The notes under the pieces were generated by a model. That model had not been told where the DNA came from. It saw nothing but the letters and a program-made list of their open reading frames with translations, and searched no databases. Made by a program: the position numbers and the translations under genes. Below, piece by piece: positions 12,231 through 21,516 of a DNA stretch of 64,000 nucleotides. The stretch is from Amantichitinum ursilacus (GTDB lineage: Bacteria; Pseudomonadota; Gammaproteobacteria; Burkholderiales; Chitinibacteraceae). The first letter of the stretch is position 1. Every line of letters begins with the position of its first letter. Location of the stretch: positions 248,001 through 312,000 of the forward strand of contig NZ_LAQT01000002.1 in NCBI RefSeq assembly GCF_001294205.1, written 5' to 3'.

Positions 12231-13853
12231 CTATAGCCCGGCCAGCCACGCCAGAAAATCATCGCGTGGCATGGCGCGGGCAAACAGCCAACCCTGGCCG
12301 TATTGCACGCCGCGGCTGCTTAACCACAGCGCCTGGTCTTCGCTTTCCACGCCTTCGGCCACCAACTTGACGCCCAGACTGTGGCCTATCTCGACGATAT
12401 GCGGCGCCACGCTGGCGGAAGCCGCTTCGGTGCCCACCGTATCGATAAAGGCCTTGTCGATCTTGAGCGTGTCCACCCGGAAATGCTGCAGATACGACAA
12501 GCTGGAATAGCCGGTGCCAAAGTCGTCAATCAGCACCGGATGGCCCGCGCTGCGCAATTTCTGAATGATTTCGTTGGCGGTATTGGCGTGCATAAAGCCG
12601 CGCTCGGTGGCTTCGATGGCGATCTGGCTGGGGGCAAACGCCACGTCGGCCATCTGGTGCGCCAGTTCGTCCGCAAAGCGGCTGCTGGCCAGATCGATGG
12701 CGGCGACATTGATCGAGATATATAGCGTCGGATTGGCCAGCAGCGTGGGGCCGAGCTCGGCGCAGACGCGTTCCAGCACCAGATCGGTCAGCGGCTGGAT
12801 CAGCCCGCTTTCTTCGGCCAGCGGAATAAACAGATCGGGCCGCACCAGCTGGCCATTGCTTTGCCGCCAGCGCACCAGCGCTTCGGCGCCCACGCAGCGC
12901 CGCGTATGCAGGTCGACAATCGGTTGGTAATGCACTTCGAACTGGTTTTTGCGCACCGCCTGGCGCAACTGGCCTTCAAACGATAAATGCCGACGCACCA
13001 CGCGCAAGAATCCCCATGCGGCCAGCATGCCCGACGCCAGCCCGGCGGGCAGCCAATAGCGCAGGGCGGCAGTCCAGCGCTGCAGCAATTCGTCCTCGGG
13101 CTCGCTGGCGATGACGGCCACCGGCAAGGTGGCCGAGCGCGCCACCACATGAAAGCGGCCATCTTGTAGCTCAACGCCCGGATGAAAATAGCTTTGGCGC
13201 AAGGCCTCGCGGTTGGCGTAGGGCCATGCGGAGATCACCTGGCCGTACACCAGCCCGACAATGCCCAGCGAATAGGAACTGCGATCGCTAACCACATCAA
13301 TCATCGATTCGGGATCAACCAGCACGCCGTTTTGCCCCGCCGCCAGCACCACCATTTTGCGGCCCGCGCCTTCGGGATCGGGTACGCTAATCCACACCCG
13401 CACGCGCGGCCCGCGCCAGTCGGGCTTGCCCAGCAGTGGCGCAACCGCATAGGAGGTGGCCATCGAATCGCACAGCACCGTGTTTTGTTCGCTCAGCGCC
13501 ATGGCCACTTGCACATAGCGATAGCGCACCACGGTATGGCGCGCGGCCTGCCGCCAGCCATCACTGCACAGCGGGTCTGGCTGTTTTTGCAACGCGTCGA
13601 GCGCTGCGATGGCGTTGTTGACCACGGTTTCAAAGTTGCGCAGGCCGCGCTCGGCGTATTGCTGCAAGGCTGCGCGTTCGCGCGCACGCACATGCTGTTC
13701 GGCCAGCCAGCTGGCGATGATGATGGGCAGCAGCACCACCAGCAACAGCAGCAACATCAGGCCCAGCGCGGTGGTGGGGGGTAAGCGCAGGCGGTCAAGT
13801 TGCAACAGGCCGTGCGGGGCGGAAGAGGGTGAGGGCGGGGCGGATTTGAACAC
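12231..13853 (-). CDS. CSS-motif EAL-domain c-di-GMP phosphodiesterase
   Basis: 540-residue membrane enzyme predicted to hydrolyse c-di-GMP to pGpG. TM helix about 26-50; periplasmic CSS-type redox-sensing domain (Cys in DPLCSDGW and NTVLCDSM); second TM about 265-288; cytoplasmic EAL domain. All core EAL motifs are visible: EALVRW (Glu324), IEATER, LIDDFGTGYSSLSYL, TLKIDKAF, AEGVE. Start is GTG at 13853. A near-perfect 28-bp palindrome lies directly upstream and contains the only AGG-like RBS. The gene converges on the fimbrial cluster, an arrangement known from other systems in which a local EAL enzyme controls fimbriation (for example mrkJ beside mrkABCDF). CSS-EAL enzymes are known to respond to disulfide state. 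Confidence 0.93.
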   Translation of the reverse strand: MFKSAPPSPSSAPHGLLQLDRLRLPPTTALGLMLLLLLVVLLPIIIASWLAEQHVRARERAALQQYAERGLRNFETVVNNAIAALDALQKQPDPLCSDGWRQAARHTVVRYRYVQVAMALSEQNTVLCDSMATSYAVAPLLGKPDWRGPRVRVWISVPDPEGAGRKMVVLAAGQNGVLVDPESMIDVVSDRSSYSLGIVGLVYGQVISAWPYANREALRQSYFHPGVELQDGRFHVVARSATLPVAVIASEPEDELLQRWTAALRYWLPAGLASGMLAAWGFLRVVRRHLSFEGQLRQAVRKNQFEVHYQPIVDLHTRRCVGAEALVRWRQSNGQLVRPDLFIPLAEESGLIQPLTDLVLERVCAELGPTLLANPTLYISINVAAIDLASSRFADELAHQMADVAFAPSQIAIEATERGFMHANTANEIIQKLRSAGHPVLIDDFGTGYSSLSYLQHFRVDTLKIDKAFIDTVGTEAASASVAPHIVEIGHSLGVKLVAEGVESEDQALWLSSRGVQYGQGWLFARAMPRDDFLAWLAGL

Positions 13854-13860
13854 GCGCTGG

Positions 13861-13888
13861 CCTGTAGAAGAAGGTCTTCTTCCACAGG
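13861..13888 (-). promoter_or_regulatory. 28-bp near-perfect palindrome overlapping the RBS of the EAL gene
   Basis: CCTGT and ACAGG form the outer arms and GAAGAAG/CTTCTTC the inner arms, with one mismatched pair and a two-base centre. It ends 7 bases before the GTG start of the EAL gene. No T-tract follows, so it is not a normal terminator for the upstream lipoprotein gene. It could be a dimeric repressor operator or an RNA hairpin hiding the RBS. Confidence 0.6.
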
Positions 13889-13968
13889 TTAGCAGCGCTT
13901 ATGCCAGATGCATGACAAACGGGCGGACGGCAGCATCAAGCGCGGATTGTGTCCGCGCGGCGGCCGGT

Positions 13969-14169
13969 TTATTTGCTCTGGTTATCGATATTCTTGTTGG
14001 TCTGGTCGTCCTGCTTTTGCACGCTGTCGCTAATGGCTTTGGCTTTATCCATGGCGTCTTTGCCACCCTGGTCTATCTTGACCGGCGGGTCTTTACGCTC
14101 ACAGCCCGTCAGCACCATGGCTGACAACAGCGGTAAACACAGCGCGAATGCAAACTGGTGGATTTTCAT
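13969..14169 (-). CDS. Small lipoprotein
   Basis: 66-residue lipoprotein. Start chosen at the ATG at 14169 because AGGAGAAGAG lies just upstream; an in-frame extension to 14193 lacks one. Lipobox LTGC ends a signal peptide (MKIHQFAFALCLPLLSAMVL). The mature part (CERKDPPVKIDQGGKDAM...) is short, charged and helical, with no recognised domain. Similar small basic/acidic lipoproteins are often envelope stress products, but no function can be assigned. It lies next to a CsbD-like gene on the same strand, separated by a terminator. Confidence 0.75.
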   Translation of the reverse strand: MKIHQFAFALCLPLLSAMVLTGCERKDPPVKIDQGGKDAMDKAKAISDSVQKQDDQTNKNIDNQSK

Positions 14170-14253
14170 GATCTCTTCTCCTGATGGGCGCAACGCCTGC
14201 GCGGCAGTTTGCCTGTGTATTCAGACAATTGCCACGTGCAGCGCAACACAGAC

Positions 14254-14283
14254 AAAAAGCGATGCACAAAGGCATCGCTTTTT
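14254..14283 (-). terminator. Rho-independent terminator after csbD-like gene
   Basis: Stem AAAAAGCGATGC/GCATCGCTTTTT with a 6-base loop. On the minus strand it lies 36 bp after the CsbD stop; A/T runs on both sides would allow activity in either direction. Confidence 0.88.
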
Positions 14284-14319
14284 AGTCATCCAGTCAGGAA
14301 AGTCCTGACTCAGAGGTGC

Positions 14320-14511
14320 TTAGTGACGACGGGTCGAGCTGGTCTTTTCCAGTTCGTTCACTGCATCGCCCACTTTAGCTTCGGCTTTACCGGCGTTCTT
14401 TTGCACTTTGCCTGCCACTTCCTTGGCATCGTTACCGGTGATCTTGCCAGCGACTTCCTTCACGGCGCCTTTAACTTGTTCCTTGCGACCTTCCACTTGT
14501 GCCTTGTTCAT
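14320..14511 (-). CDS. CsbD family stress-response protein
   Basis: 63-residue hydrophilic protein of the CsbD (YjbJ-like) family. Start is the ATG at 14511 with AAGGAG ten bases upstream. It shows the characteristic sequence MNKAQVEGRKEQVKGAVKEV followed by AGKITGNDAKEVAGKVQKNAGK, rich in Lys/Ala/Glu and predicted to be helical or intrinsically disordered. Family members are abundant under general stress (sigma B in Bacillus, stationary or osmotic stress in enterics), with unknown molecular role. Followed by a strong terminator. It is monocistronic. Confidence 0.9.
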   Translation of the reverse strand: MNKAQVEGRKEQVKGAVKEVAGKITGNDAKEVAGKVQKNAGKAEAKVGDAVNELEKTSSTRRH

Positions 14512-14702
14512 GATCGAGCTCCTTGTATATGCCGTTTTGAACGGTGGCCAACATGGCCTTGCAACGGTTCCCACTTTAGGCGCATGCCCTGGCAAAGCCG
14601 ATACGCAAGGCCCTGACTTTGCTGTAGGAAGAGTGCGTTGCGCCAGGTGGGCCATGCCTCACTTGCTGCGGATGGACGGTGGCGCGGCGGCAGATGGCGC
14701 GG

Positions 14703-16160
14703 TCAGCCGATCACCCCGGCTGGCCCGGAGTCGTGCGTGCGCAAGGGGTCGCGTAGGCCGGATTGCAGGCCGGCCATGATTTCGGCCAGCGGCGGTTCCT
14801 CCAGCGTGGCCCACGGCGGCAGCGCATCAAACGCAGCCGCCACGCGCAGGGCCGAACGCAAACCATCCTCATGTAAACCCTGGCCCAGCCATGCCCCGGC
14901 ATACCAGACCCGGTTGCGGCCTTGCAGCGCTTGCAGTGCGTGTTGCGCCTGCAGCGTGGCGTTGTTCAGCACCGGCTGCGCGCTGCGAAATTGCCCGAGC
15001 GTCTGTGCTGGCGCAGGCGCCTGGCGCGGATTGAGCGTCAGGATGACCGGCGTGCGAAAGGGCAGCGGCTGCATCTGGTTAAGTAAATAGCTGATGCAAA
15101 CCGGCTGGTCGGGCGCCACGTCTTTGCCGCCCAGGTAATTGCTGGCCGACCATACGCTGCGCCGTTGCGGCAGCAGGCGGGTATCGGTGTGCAGCACCGC
15201 CACGTTGTGCTGCACCTCAAACGCGCCCAGCGCGGTGCGCTCTGCCGCGCTGGCGTTATGTAACAGGCGCAGGCTGGTGGCGGCGGGCGTGGCCAGCACG
15301 ACTTCATCAAATTGTTCGGCTTCGGGGCCGCTGACCACGGTGACGCCAAATCCGGTGCGATGGATTTCGCGCACGGGGCTGCAGCGGCGCACATCGTGTA
15401 ATTCGCGATCAATCGGAAAGATATATTCGCGCGCACCGCCGGCCACGGTACGCCACTGCGGGCGTTCGTTGATGCGCAACAACCCTTGTTGCTGGCACAG
15501 GCGCAAAAAGCTCGCCGCCGGGATTTGCGCGGCGGCAGCCAGCGAGCAATGCCACAGCGACGCCGCCAGCGGTAGCAAATGCCAGTCGCGCAAGGCCTTG
15601 CCGTAGCCGCCTTGTTGCAGCAATTCGCCCAGGGAGGTGCCGCGGGCGCTGCACACCGTGATCTGCTCGGCCGCCTCGGCATTAAATCGCAGCAGCTCGC
15701 GCAGCATGCGCAAAAAACGCGGCGACGCCAGATTGCGCCGTTGTGCGAACACCGACAGCAAATCGGTGCTGGACCATTCCAGCGCGCCTTCATCCAGCGA
15801 TACGCCCAGCGCGCGTTCGCTGTTTACGGTCTGCACGCCGAGTGCATCGAAAAAGGCATGCAGATTGGGGCTGCTGCGGTCTTCAAACACGGTAAAGCCG
15901 GTATCCACCGGATAGATCCAGCCATCCAGCCGCACGTCCACCGTATGCGCATGCCCGCCCAATACGTTGGCGGCTTCGTACAGCGTCACCTGATAGCCGC
16001 GCCGTTGCAGCAACCACGCGCTGGCCAGCCCGGCGATGCCCGCGCCGACCACGGCAATGCGCCGAGTGGAAGGCTCGGCGGCGTGTGTGGCTGCCGGCGC
16101 ACCGGCCGGCGCGCCCCATCCATTGGGGTGCAAGCCACCCGCTTGATCAAATTCCTGCAT
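14703..16160 (-). CDS. FAD/NAD(P)-binding amine-oxidase-like protein (COG2907)
   Basis: Flavoprotein of about 485 residues. The start at 16160 is preferred because AGGA lies 9 bases before it; an ATG at 16169 directly abuts AGGA. Dinucleotide-binding motif VVGAGIAGLASAWLL is near residue 37, followed by TLYEAANVLGGHAHTVDV, the signature of COG2907 predicted NAD/FAD-binding proteins. This family usually sits with cyclopropane-fatty-acid synthase, DUF1365 and DUF3833 genes in a lipid-modification cluster (as in furan fatty acid or photooxidative-stress loci). None of those partners is present here, so it stands alone. It is divergent from rlmM. The substrate is unknown; lipid acyl chains are the best inference. 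Confidence 0.82.
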   Translation of the reverse strand: MQEFDQAGGLHPNGWGAPAGAPAATHAAEPSTRRIAVVGAGIAGLASAWLLQRRGYQVTLYEAANVLGGHAHTVDVRLDGWIYPVDTGFTVFEDRSSPNLHAFFDALGVQTVNSERALGVSLDEGALEWSSTDLLSVFAQRRNLASPRFLRMLRELLRFNAEAAEQITVCSARGTSLGELLQQGGYGKALRDWHLLPLAASLWHCSLAAAAQIPAASFLRLCQQQGLLRINERPQWRTVAGGAREYIFPIDRELHDVRRCSPVREIHRTGFGVTVVSGPEAEQFDEVVLATPAATSLRLLHNASAAERTALGAFEVQHNVAVLHTDTRLLPQRRSVWSASNYLGGKDVAPDQPVCISYLLNQMQPLPFRTPVILTLNPRQAPAPAQTLGQFRSAQPVLNNATLQAQHALQALQGRNRVWYAGAWLGQGLHEDGLRSALRVAAAFDALPPWATLEEPPLAEIMAGLQSGLRDPLRTHDSGPAGVIG

Positions 16161-16360
16161 ATTGCCCATTCCTGCGCTTGTTAACGCCGGCGTCTACCAG
16201 GCCGGTCTGCTCAGTGATACGTAGCGCGTTGCCAGGCGGATGCAGCCCCGCCGCAACCACCGTCCTGGCGACGATCAACGGCAGCCGCTTACGACTGGCG
16301 GTCGGCGGGATGAGGGACTTGCTGTATCCTTCGCTTTTGTTTTTTCAGAGCACCACCGCA

Positions 16361-17596
16361 ATGCGCAACGCACTGCTGTTTTATTGCCGGGCCGGTTTCG
16401 AAAACGATGTCCGCCACGAATGGGAAGCCCGCACCGGGCAAACGGGCGGTTGGGAAAGCGCGCCGGGCTATGTGTTATTCAAACCGGGCAAGGCGGGCGA
16501 CCACGAAAACCCCAATGTGCCGCGCGCCAACGAGACCGTCTTTGCGCGCCAGACCATCCGCGTGATGGCCGATATCGAACTGGGCGAGAAAGACCGTCTG
16601 GGCCCGATCCTGGACGCGCTGCAAGCCAGCGGCGCCGGGCCGTTCAACGATGTGTGGCTGGAGCATCCCGATAGCGATGAAGGCAAACCACTGTCCGGTT
16701 TCTGCCGCCGCTTTGGCGATGTGCTGGGCACGGGGTTGACCGAGATGAATTTGCTGAACGAACGCGCGCCGTATCGGCTGCATGTGTTCTTCCCCAGCAT
16801 GACGCGCGCCATCATCGGCACCACCGATCCGCGCCATTCCAACCCGTGGCCGATGGGCATTGCGCGCGTGCGCATGCCGACCGAAGCGCCAAGCCGTTCC
16901 ACGCTGAAGTTGTCCGAAGCCTTTATGACGCTGGTGCCGGATGCCGATTCGCTGCTCAAACCTGGCATGACCGGTGTCGATCTGGGCGCTGCGCCGGGCG
17001 GCTGGACCTATCAGCTGGTGGCGCGTGGCCTGAAAGTGTTCGCCATCGATAACGGCCCGATGAAGGGCGATATGGCCATCCACCCGCACGTTAAACATTT
17101 GCGCGAGGATGGTTTCCGCTACAAACCGCAGCATCCGGTGGACTGGCTGGTGTGCGACATGATCGAACAGCCCGCGCGCATCGCCGAACTGATCAGCAAG
17201 TGGCTGGCCAACGGCATGGCGCGGCACGCGGTGTTTAACCTGAAGCTGCCGATGAAAAAGCGCTGGGCTGAAATCGAAAAATGCTTTGGCATTATCGAAG
17301 CCGCCATGGACCGCGCCGACGTGCATTACGTGCTGACGGCGCGTCATCTGTATCACGATCGCGAAGAAATCACCTGCTATCTGGGCCGACCCAAAGCGCC
17401 GGTCTCAGCGCGCAAAACCACCGAGCCGAACACGGGCGCCAAAGCGCGGCCTGCGACTAAAGCGGCGAATGCCAAACCCGTGGCGGCCAAGCCCGCAGCG
17501 GCCAAACCGGCCGCCAAGCCGCGGGTGGGTGGCCGCTCGGTAGCGCGCAATACCAGCAAAACCGGGGCGCGCACGCCGCGTAACAAACCGCGTTAA
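16361..17596 (+). CDS. rlmM: 23S rRNA 2'-O-ribose methyltransferase RlmM with basic C-terminal tail
   Basis: SAM-dependent enzyme methylating the ribose of C2498 in 23S rRNA (E. coli numbering). Start is the ATG at 16361 (MRNALLFYCRAGFENDVRHE, the normal RlmM N-terminus); the frame extends further upstream but out of register with the family. Motifs: N-terminal THUMP-like region, SAM motif GVDLGAAPGGWTYQL near residue 207, VDWLVCDMIEQP, AVFNLKLPMKKRW, and YHDREEITCYL near the normal family end. At 411 residues it is about 50 longer than usual. The extra C-terminus is Ala/Lys/Pro/Arg-rich (repeated AAKPAAKP-like units ending RNKPR), disordered and strongly basic, and probably binds RNA non-specifically. 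Confidence 0.92.
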   Translation: MRNALLFYCRAGFENDVRHEWEARTGQTGGWESAPGYVLFKPGKAGDHENPNVPRANETVFARQTIRVMADIELGEKDRLGPILDALQASGAGPFNDVWLEHPDSDEGKPLSGFCRRFGDVLGTGLTEMNLLNERAPYRLHVFFPSMTRAIIGTTDPRHSNPWPMGIARVRMPTEAPSRSTLKLSEAFMTLVPDADSLLKPGMTGVDLGAAPGGWTYQLVARGLKVFAIDNGPMKGDMAIHPHVKHLREDGFRYKPQHPVDWLVCDMIEQPARIAELISKWLANGMARHAVFNLKLPMKKRWAEIEKCFGIIEAAMDRADVHYVLTARHLYHDREEITCYLGRPKAPVSARKTTEPNTGAKARPATKAANAKPVAAKPAAAKPAAKPRVGGRSVARNTSKTGARTPRNKPR

Positions 17597-17689
17597 TCAT
17601 GCGCCAGGCGCATGCAACAGCATTGACAGGCGGCGGACGGGATGAATAACCTGTTCGCAACCTTTCAGCCAACCAACGGAGCGGTTTTT

Positions 17690-18127
17690 ATGTTCAAGGA
17701 ATTCAAAGAATTCGCCATGCGCGGCAATGTGGTCGACCTGGCGGTCGGCGTGATCATTGGCGCGGCGTTTGGCAAGATCGTGGATTCGCTGGTCAAAGAC
17801 ATCATCATGCCGCCGATTGGCCTGCTGCTGGGCAAGGTGGATTTTGCCAATCTGTATGTGCTGCTGAAGGAAAGCGACAAGGTGCCGGGCCCGTACCCGA
17901 CACTGGAAGCCGCGCAGAAAGCGGGTGCGGTGACGCTGAACTACGGCCAGTTTCTCAATGTGGCGATCAGCTTTGTGATCGTGGCGTTTGCGGTGTTCCT
18001 GATCGTCAAGGGCATCAATAACCTCAAGCACAAAGAAGAAGCCAAGCCCGCGCCCGTGGCGGCCGAGCCGGAAGACGTCAAACTGTTGCGCGAAATCCGC
18101 GACGCATTGCAGAACCGTCAGGTGTAA
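17690..18127 (+). CDS. mscL: Large-conductance mechanosensitive channel MscL
   Basis: 145-residue inner-membrane channel that opens on hypo-osmotic stretch. Start is the ATG at 17690 with GGAG 8 bases upstream; an in-frame start at 17642 is unlikely. It shows the complete MscL pattern: N-terminal amphipathic helix [20 protein letters not shown], pore helix TM1 ([23 protein letters not shown]), periplasmic loop, TM2 ([20 protein letters not shown]) and a cytoplasmic C-terminal helix ([14 protein letters not shown]). A strong bidirectional terminator follows. A second mechanosensitive channel gene (MscS type) lies 1.2 kb downstream. Confidence 0.97.
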   Translation: MFKEFKEFAMRGNVVDLAVGVIIGAAFGKIVDSLVKDIIMPPIGLLLGKVDFANLYVLLKESDKVPGPYPTLEAAQKAGAVTLNYGQFLNVAISFVIVAFAVFLIVKGINNLKHKEEAKPAPVAAEPEDVKLLREIRDALQNRQV

Positions 18128-18149
18128 CAACGGCGTTTCTGGCGCAAAC

Positions 18150-18187
18150 AAAAAACCCGGCCAGGGGCAAACCAGGCCGGGTTTTTT
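18150..18187. terminator. Bidirectional terminator between mscL and dps-like gene
   Basis: Stem AAACCCGGCC/GGCCGGGTTT with flanking A and T runs, lying between the convergent mscL and Dps-family stop codons. Confidence 0.92.
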
Positions 18188-18208
18188 ATCAAGCGCAAAC
18201 CGCGAATA

Positions 18209-18676
18209 TCACTGCAGCAGCGCGCGCAACATCCATGCGGTTTTTTCGTGGATTTGCAGCCGCTGCGTCAGCAGATCATCGGTGGCCTGGTCATTCACTT
18301 CGCCCACCTTGTCCAGCAGGCCACGCGCGGTGGTTACCACGGTTTCCTGGCCTTTGAGCAGGATGCGGATCATCTCGGTGGCTTCGGGGATGCCTTCGAC
18401 GTCTTCCACGCGGGTAAGGGCGGCAAACTTGCTGTAAGTGCCCGGCGCCGGAAAGCCCAGCGCGCGGATGCGTTCGGCAATCAGGTCGGTGGCCAGCGCC
18501 AGTTCGTTGTATTGCGTTTCGAACATCACATGCAGCGTGTTGAACATCGGCCCGGTGACGTTCCAGTGAAAATTATGCGTCTGCAGATACAGCGTGTAGG
18601 TGTCGGCCAGCAAACGGGACAACCCGTCGGCGATGGCTTTGCGATCTTGCTCGGAAATACCCAGATGAATATCCAT
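18209..18676 (-). CDS. dps: Dps-family ferritin-like DNA-protection protein
   Basis: 155-residue Dps/ferritin-like protein. Start at the ATG 18676 with a near-ideal AGGAGG 8 bases upstream; the frame runs further but the family begins here. Visible ferroxidase-site residues: [17 protein letters not shown] (His and Asp/Glu region) and [20 protein letters not shown], as in Dps dodecamers that oxidise ferrous iron with peroxide. It lacks a long Lys-rich N-terminal tail, so DNA binding may be weak. C-terminal helix ends [13 protein letters not shown], as in the PexB/Dps subfamily. Monocistronic and convergent with mscL. Confidence 0.95.
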   Translation of the reverse strand: MDIHLGISEQDRKAIADGLSRLLADTYTLYLQTHNFHWNVTGPMFNTLHVMFETQYNELALATDLIAERIRALGFPAPGTYSKFAALTRVEDVEGIPEATEMIRILLKGQETVVTTARGLLDKVGEVNDQATDDLLTQRLQIHEKTAWMLRALLQ

Positions 18677-18936
18677 GGTGAACCTCCTGTGTTTGGTGCT
18701 TGTTGCGGATAACTTGCCTGACACGAGTGAAAGCAATTCTGCCCCAGCCAACCCCGCGCCGTGAAATCAATTTTTCCCGCATACGGCCATAGGCGCTGGC
18801 TAACAGCAGAGCGGCATAGCACGCCGCGCGTGGTTCTATGGCCTACATGGCTATCCGTTGTTGCCGACTCATCAAATACCGACAAGCCAGATACCTTTTC
18901 CTGTCACTGTCTTGTCAGAGCCTAGCCCCCAAAACC

Positions 18937-21516
18937 ATGCGCCGATTCCTGCTGCCCCTGCTGTTTGCCGTTACCGCGCTGTCCGCGCAGGCCCGTCCTG
19001 CCAAAGCGCCCGTTCCCACTTCGGCTTCGGCCGCAGACCAGCTCACGCCCGCCGAGGCGCGCCAGGCGCTGGATGTGCTGTCGGATGATCGCAAGCGCAA
19101 CGAGGTGATGGCCACACTGCGCACGGTAGCCAAAGCGGGCGTGGTGGTAGATGCGTCCGCAGTGGCTTCAGCCCCGGCGGCGGCATCCGCCTCGGCGGTA
19201 GCGGCATCTGCACCCGCCAAGGCCAGCGCATTTACTTCCAACAGCCTGGTGGCCGCCATCCTGGTGCAATCGCAATCGTGGTTGAAAGCCGCAGTGCGCG
19301 AAGCGCGCAATACCGCGCATGCCGCCTTGCAAATTTCAGCCATCAGCGGCTGGTTTGAAACGCTGATCAGCACGCCCAGCGGCCGCGCTGCATTAATGGA
19401 TGGCTTGTGGCGGCTGGCGGCCGTACTGGTGGGCGCCTTTGCCGTGCAATGGCTGGTGCTATGGGGCTTGCGCAAACCGCGTCTTACATTGCGCAAATGG
19501 GTGGATCACCGCCTAGCCTCGGCCGAAGCCAGTGGACGCTTTCTGGCTGGCGATACGCTGATTACGTTTCTTGCGGGCGAAGCCGATATGGCCTCGGCCC
19601 GCGCTGCGGCATCCGCAGGCAAAGCCACGCCCGCCGATGCCACAGCCTCGACCGCTTCGGCAACCGCGACGGCGACCGCCGACGCCAATGCGCATCCCGG
19701 CGACGTCACGCTGCCGCCGCCCGCAGTGGATGTCACCAGCACCGAACCGATCATTCCCACGCATAACGGCACCTCGACCAGCACGCCGCTTAAAGAAGCG
19801 CCACGCCCCACGCACTGGGCGTTTTTACGCCGTTTGCCGGGCGCGATTACGCTGGCGTTGCTGGCGCTGTTGCCGATACTCGCGTTCTTTGTGGTCAGCG
19901 CCGCGCTGACCAGCTTGCTGGTTGACCCGGATGCGCCGGTGCGCCCGTTGGTGTTGCAGCTGTCGAATGCCTGGATTACCGCCAAGATCATCATGGTGGC
20001 GGGCCGCTTGTTGCTGGCGCCGCATGCGCCGGGCTTGCGCCTGCTGCCGCTGGATGACGCCAGCGCACGCTTTGCCGAAGTCTGGTTGCGCCGCATCGTG
20101 GTCTTGTTTGTGTTTGGCGGCGCGCTGGCCGATGCCGCCGCCGATTCGGGCCTGAGCACTGAAGCGCATCGCGCCTTGTTGCGTTTGTTCAGCCTGCTGG
20201 CTCATCTGGCCATGATCATGATGGTGGTGCGCTCGCGCCACGTGGTCGCCAGCTGGATCCGCGCCCCGGAAGGCAGCAAGGAGGGCGCATTGACTTCGCT
20301 GCGCAACTGGCTGGCCGATGTCTGGGTGGTGTTTGCCGTATGCCTGATCGCGGGCATGTGGTTTGTCTGGGCGCTGGGCGTAGACGACGGCTTCCAGAAG
20401 CTGGTGCATATCCTGGCCAACACCGCGCTGATCCTGATCGCGGCGCGGGTGGTCTTGATTGTCGGACTGGGCATGTTAGGCCGCACCTTGCAGCAAAATG
20501 GCGACTCGGTCTCGATCGTCAGCCAGCGTGCGCAGCACTATTATCCCTTGCTGCAAAAAGTGGTGACGTGGGGTGTTGGCATTGTCACCATCCTGGCGCT
20601 GCTGCAGGCGTGGGGCTTTGATGTGCTGGGCTGGTTGCGCCACGGCACGCTGGGCCCGCGTTTGTTCTCGGCCGCCATCAATATCGGCATCATGAGCTTG
20701 CTGGCCATGCTGATCTGGGAAGTGATCAACGTCAGCGTGGATCGCCGTATCCAGATGTGGACCGATCGCGGCGACCATATGCGCACCGTGCGTTTGCGCA
20801 CCTTGCTGCCGGTGCTGCGCACCACCATGCTGATCGTGATGCTGTTGATTATCGGTTTGACCGGGCTAAACCAACTGGGCATTAACACCGCGCCGTTGCT
20901 GGCCGGCGCGTCCATCATTGGTGTGGCGCTGGGCTTTGGTTCGCAAAAGCTGGTGCAGGATTTCATCACCGGCATCTTCCTGATGCTGGAAGACGCCATG
21001 GAAGTCGGCGACTGGGTGACGGCGGCAGGCGTGTCGGGCTCGGTGGAAAAACTGTCGATCCGCACCGTGCGGCTGCGCGGCGGCGATGGCTCGCTGTATA
21101 TCATTCCGTTCAGCTCGGTGACCACCGTAAACAACGTCAACCGCGGGTTGGGCAACGCCTCGGTGAAGGTCAACGTGGCCTATCCCACCGATCCCGACAA
21201 GGTGGCCGCAGTCCTCACCGAAATCGCGGCCGGTATGCGCGAGGACCCGCAGTTCAAGGACGCCATCCTCAGTGACTTCCAGCTGTGGGGCGTCGATTCA
21301 GTGGATGGCGCCACCATTACGGTGGTGGGCCAGATTCCCACCACCGACCGCGGCCGCTGGGGCGTGCAGCGCGAATTCAACCGCCGTATGTTCAAGCGCT
21401 TCCAGGAACTGGGCATCGAAATCGCCAACCCCAATCGCACAGTGATGGTGCCCAGTGCCAACGTCGGCGCGCCTGCGACACCTGCGGGGCCTTCCAATCC
21501 CCCGACAGCCGTGTGA
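18937..21516 (+). CDS. MscS-family mechanosensitive channel (YbiO-like)
   Basis: 859-residue membrane channel. The ATG at 18937 gives a signal peptide (MRRFLLPLLFAVTALSAQA); an upstream in-frame ATG at 18838 does not. An Ala/Ser/Thr-rich periplasmic region follows, including a low-complexity stretch (about 195-290) that looks like an unstructured linker. Multiple TM segments occupy about 300-680. The C-terminal MscS core has pore helix LLAGASIIGVALGFGSQKLV and the beta domain DAMEVGDWVTAAGVSGSVEKLSIRTVRLR...YIIPFSSVTTVNN. Architecture and length resemble E. coli YbiO (741 aa), with extra linker sequence. It probably protects against osmotic downshock together with MscL nearby. Confidence 0.9.
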   Translation: MRRFLLPLLFAVTALSAQARPAKAPVPTSASAADQLTPAEARQALDVLSDDRKRNEVMATLRTVAKAGVVVDASAVASAPAAASASAVAASAPAKASAFTSNSLVAAILVQSQSWLKAAVREARNTAHAALQISAISGWFETLISTPSGRAALMDGLWRLAAVLVGAFAVQWLVLWGLRKPRLTLRKWVDHRLASAEASGRFLAGDTLITFLAGEADMASARAAASAGKATPADATASTASATATATADANAHPGDVTLPPPAVDVTSTEPIIPTHNGTSTSTPLKEAPRPTHWAFLRRLPGAITLALLALLPILAFFVVSAALTSLLVDPDAPVRPLVLQLSNAWITAKIIMVAGRLLLAPHAPGLRLLPLDDASARFAEVWLRRIVVLFVFGGALADAAADSGLSTEAHRALLRLFSLLAHLAMIMMVVRSRHVVASWIRAPEGSKEGALTSLRNWLADVWVVFAVCLIAGMWFVWALGVDDGFQKLVHILANTALILIAARVVLIVGLGMLGRTLQQNGDSVSIVSQRAQHYYPLLQKVVTWGVGIVTILALLQAWGFDVLGWLRHGTLGPRLFSAAINIGIMSLLAMLIWEVINVSVDRRIQMWTDRGDHMRTVRLRTLLPVLRTTMLIVMLLIIGLTGLNQLGINTAPLLAGASIIGVALGFGSQKLVQDFITGIFLMLEDAMEVGDWVTAAGVSGSVEKLSIRTVRLRGGDGSLYIIPFSSVTTVNNVNRGLGNASVKVNVAYPTDPDKVAAVLTEIAAGMREDPQFKDAILSDFQLWGVDSVDGATITVVGQIPTTDRGRWGVQREFNRRMFKRFQELGIEIANPNRTVMVPSANVGAPATPAGPSNPPTAV

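Noticed and set aside
14703-16160. Fatty-acid modification operon around the COG2907 gene
   Set aside because: The expected partners (cyclopropane synthase, DUF1365, DUF3833, ECF sigma factor) are not present nearby, so only the single gene is reported.
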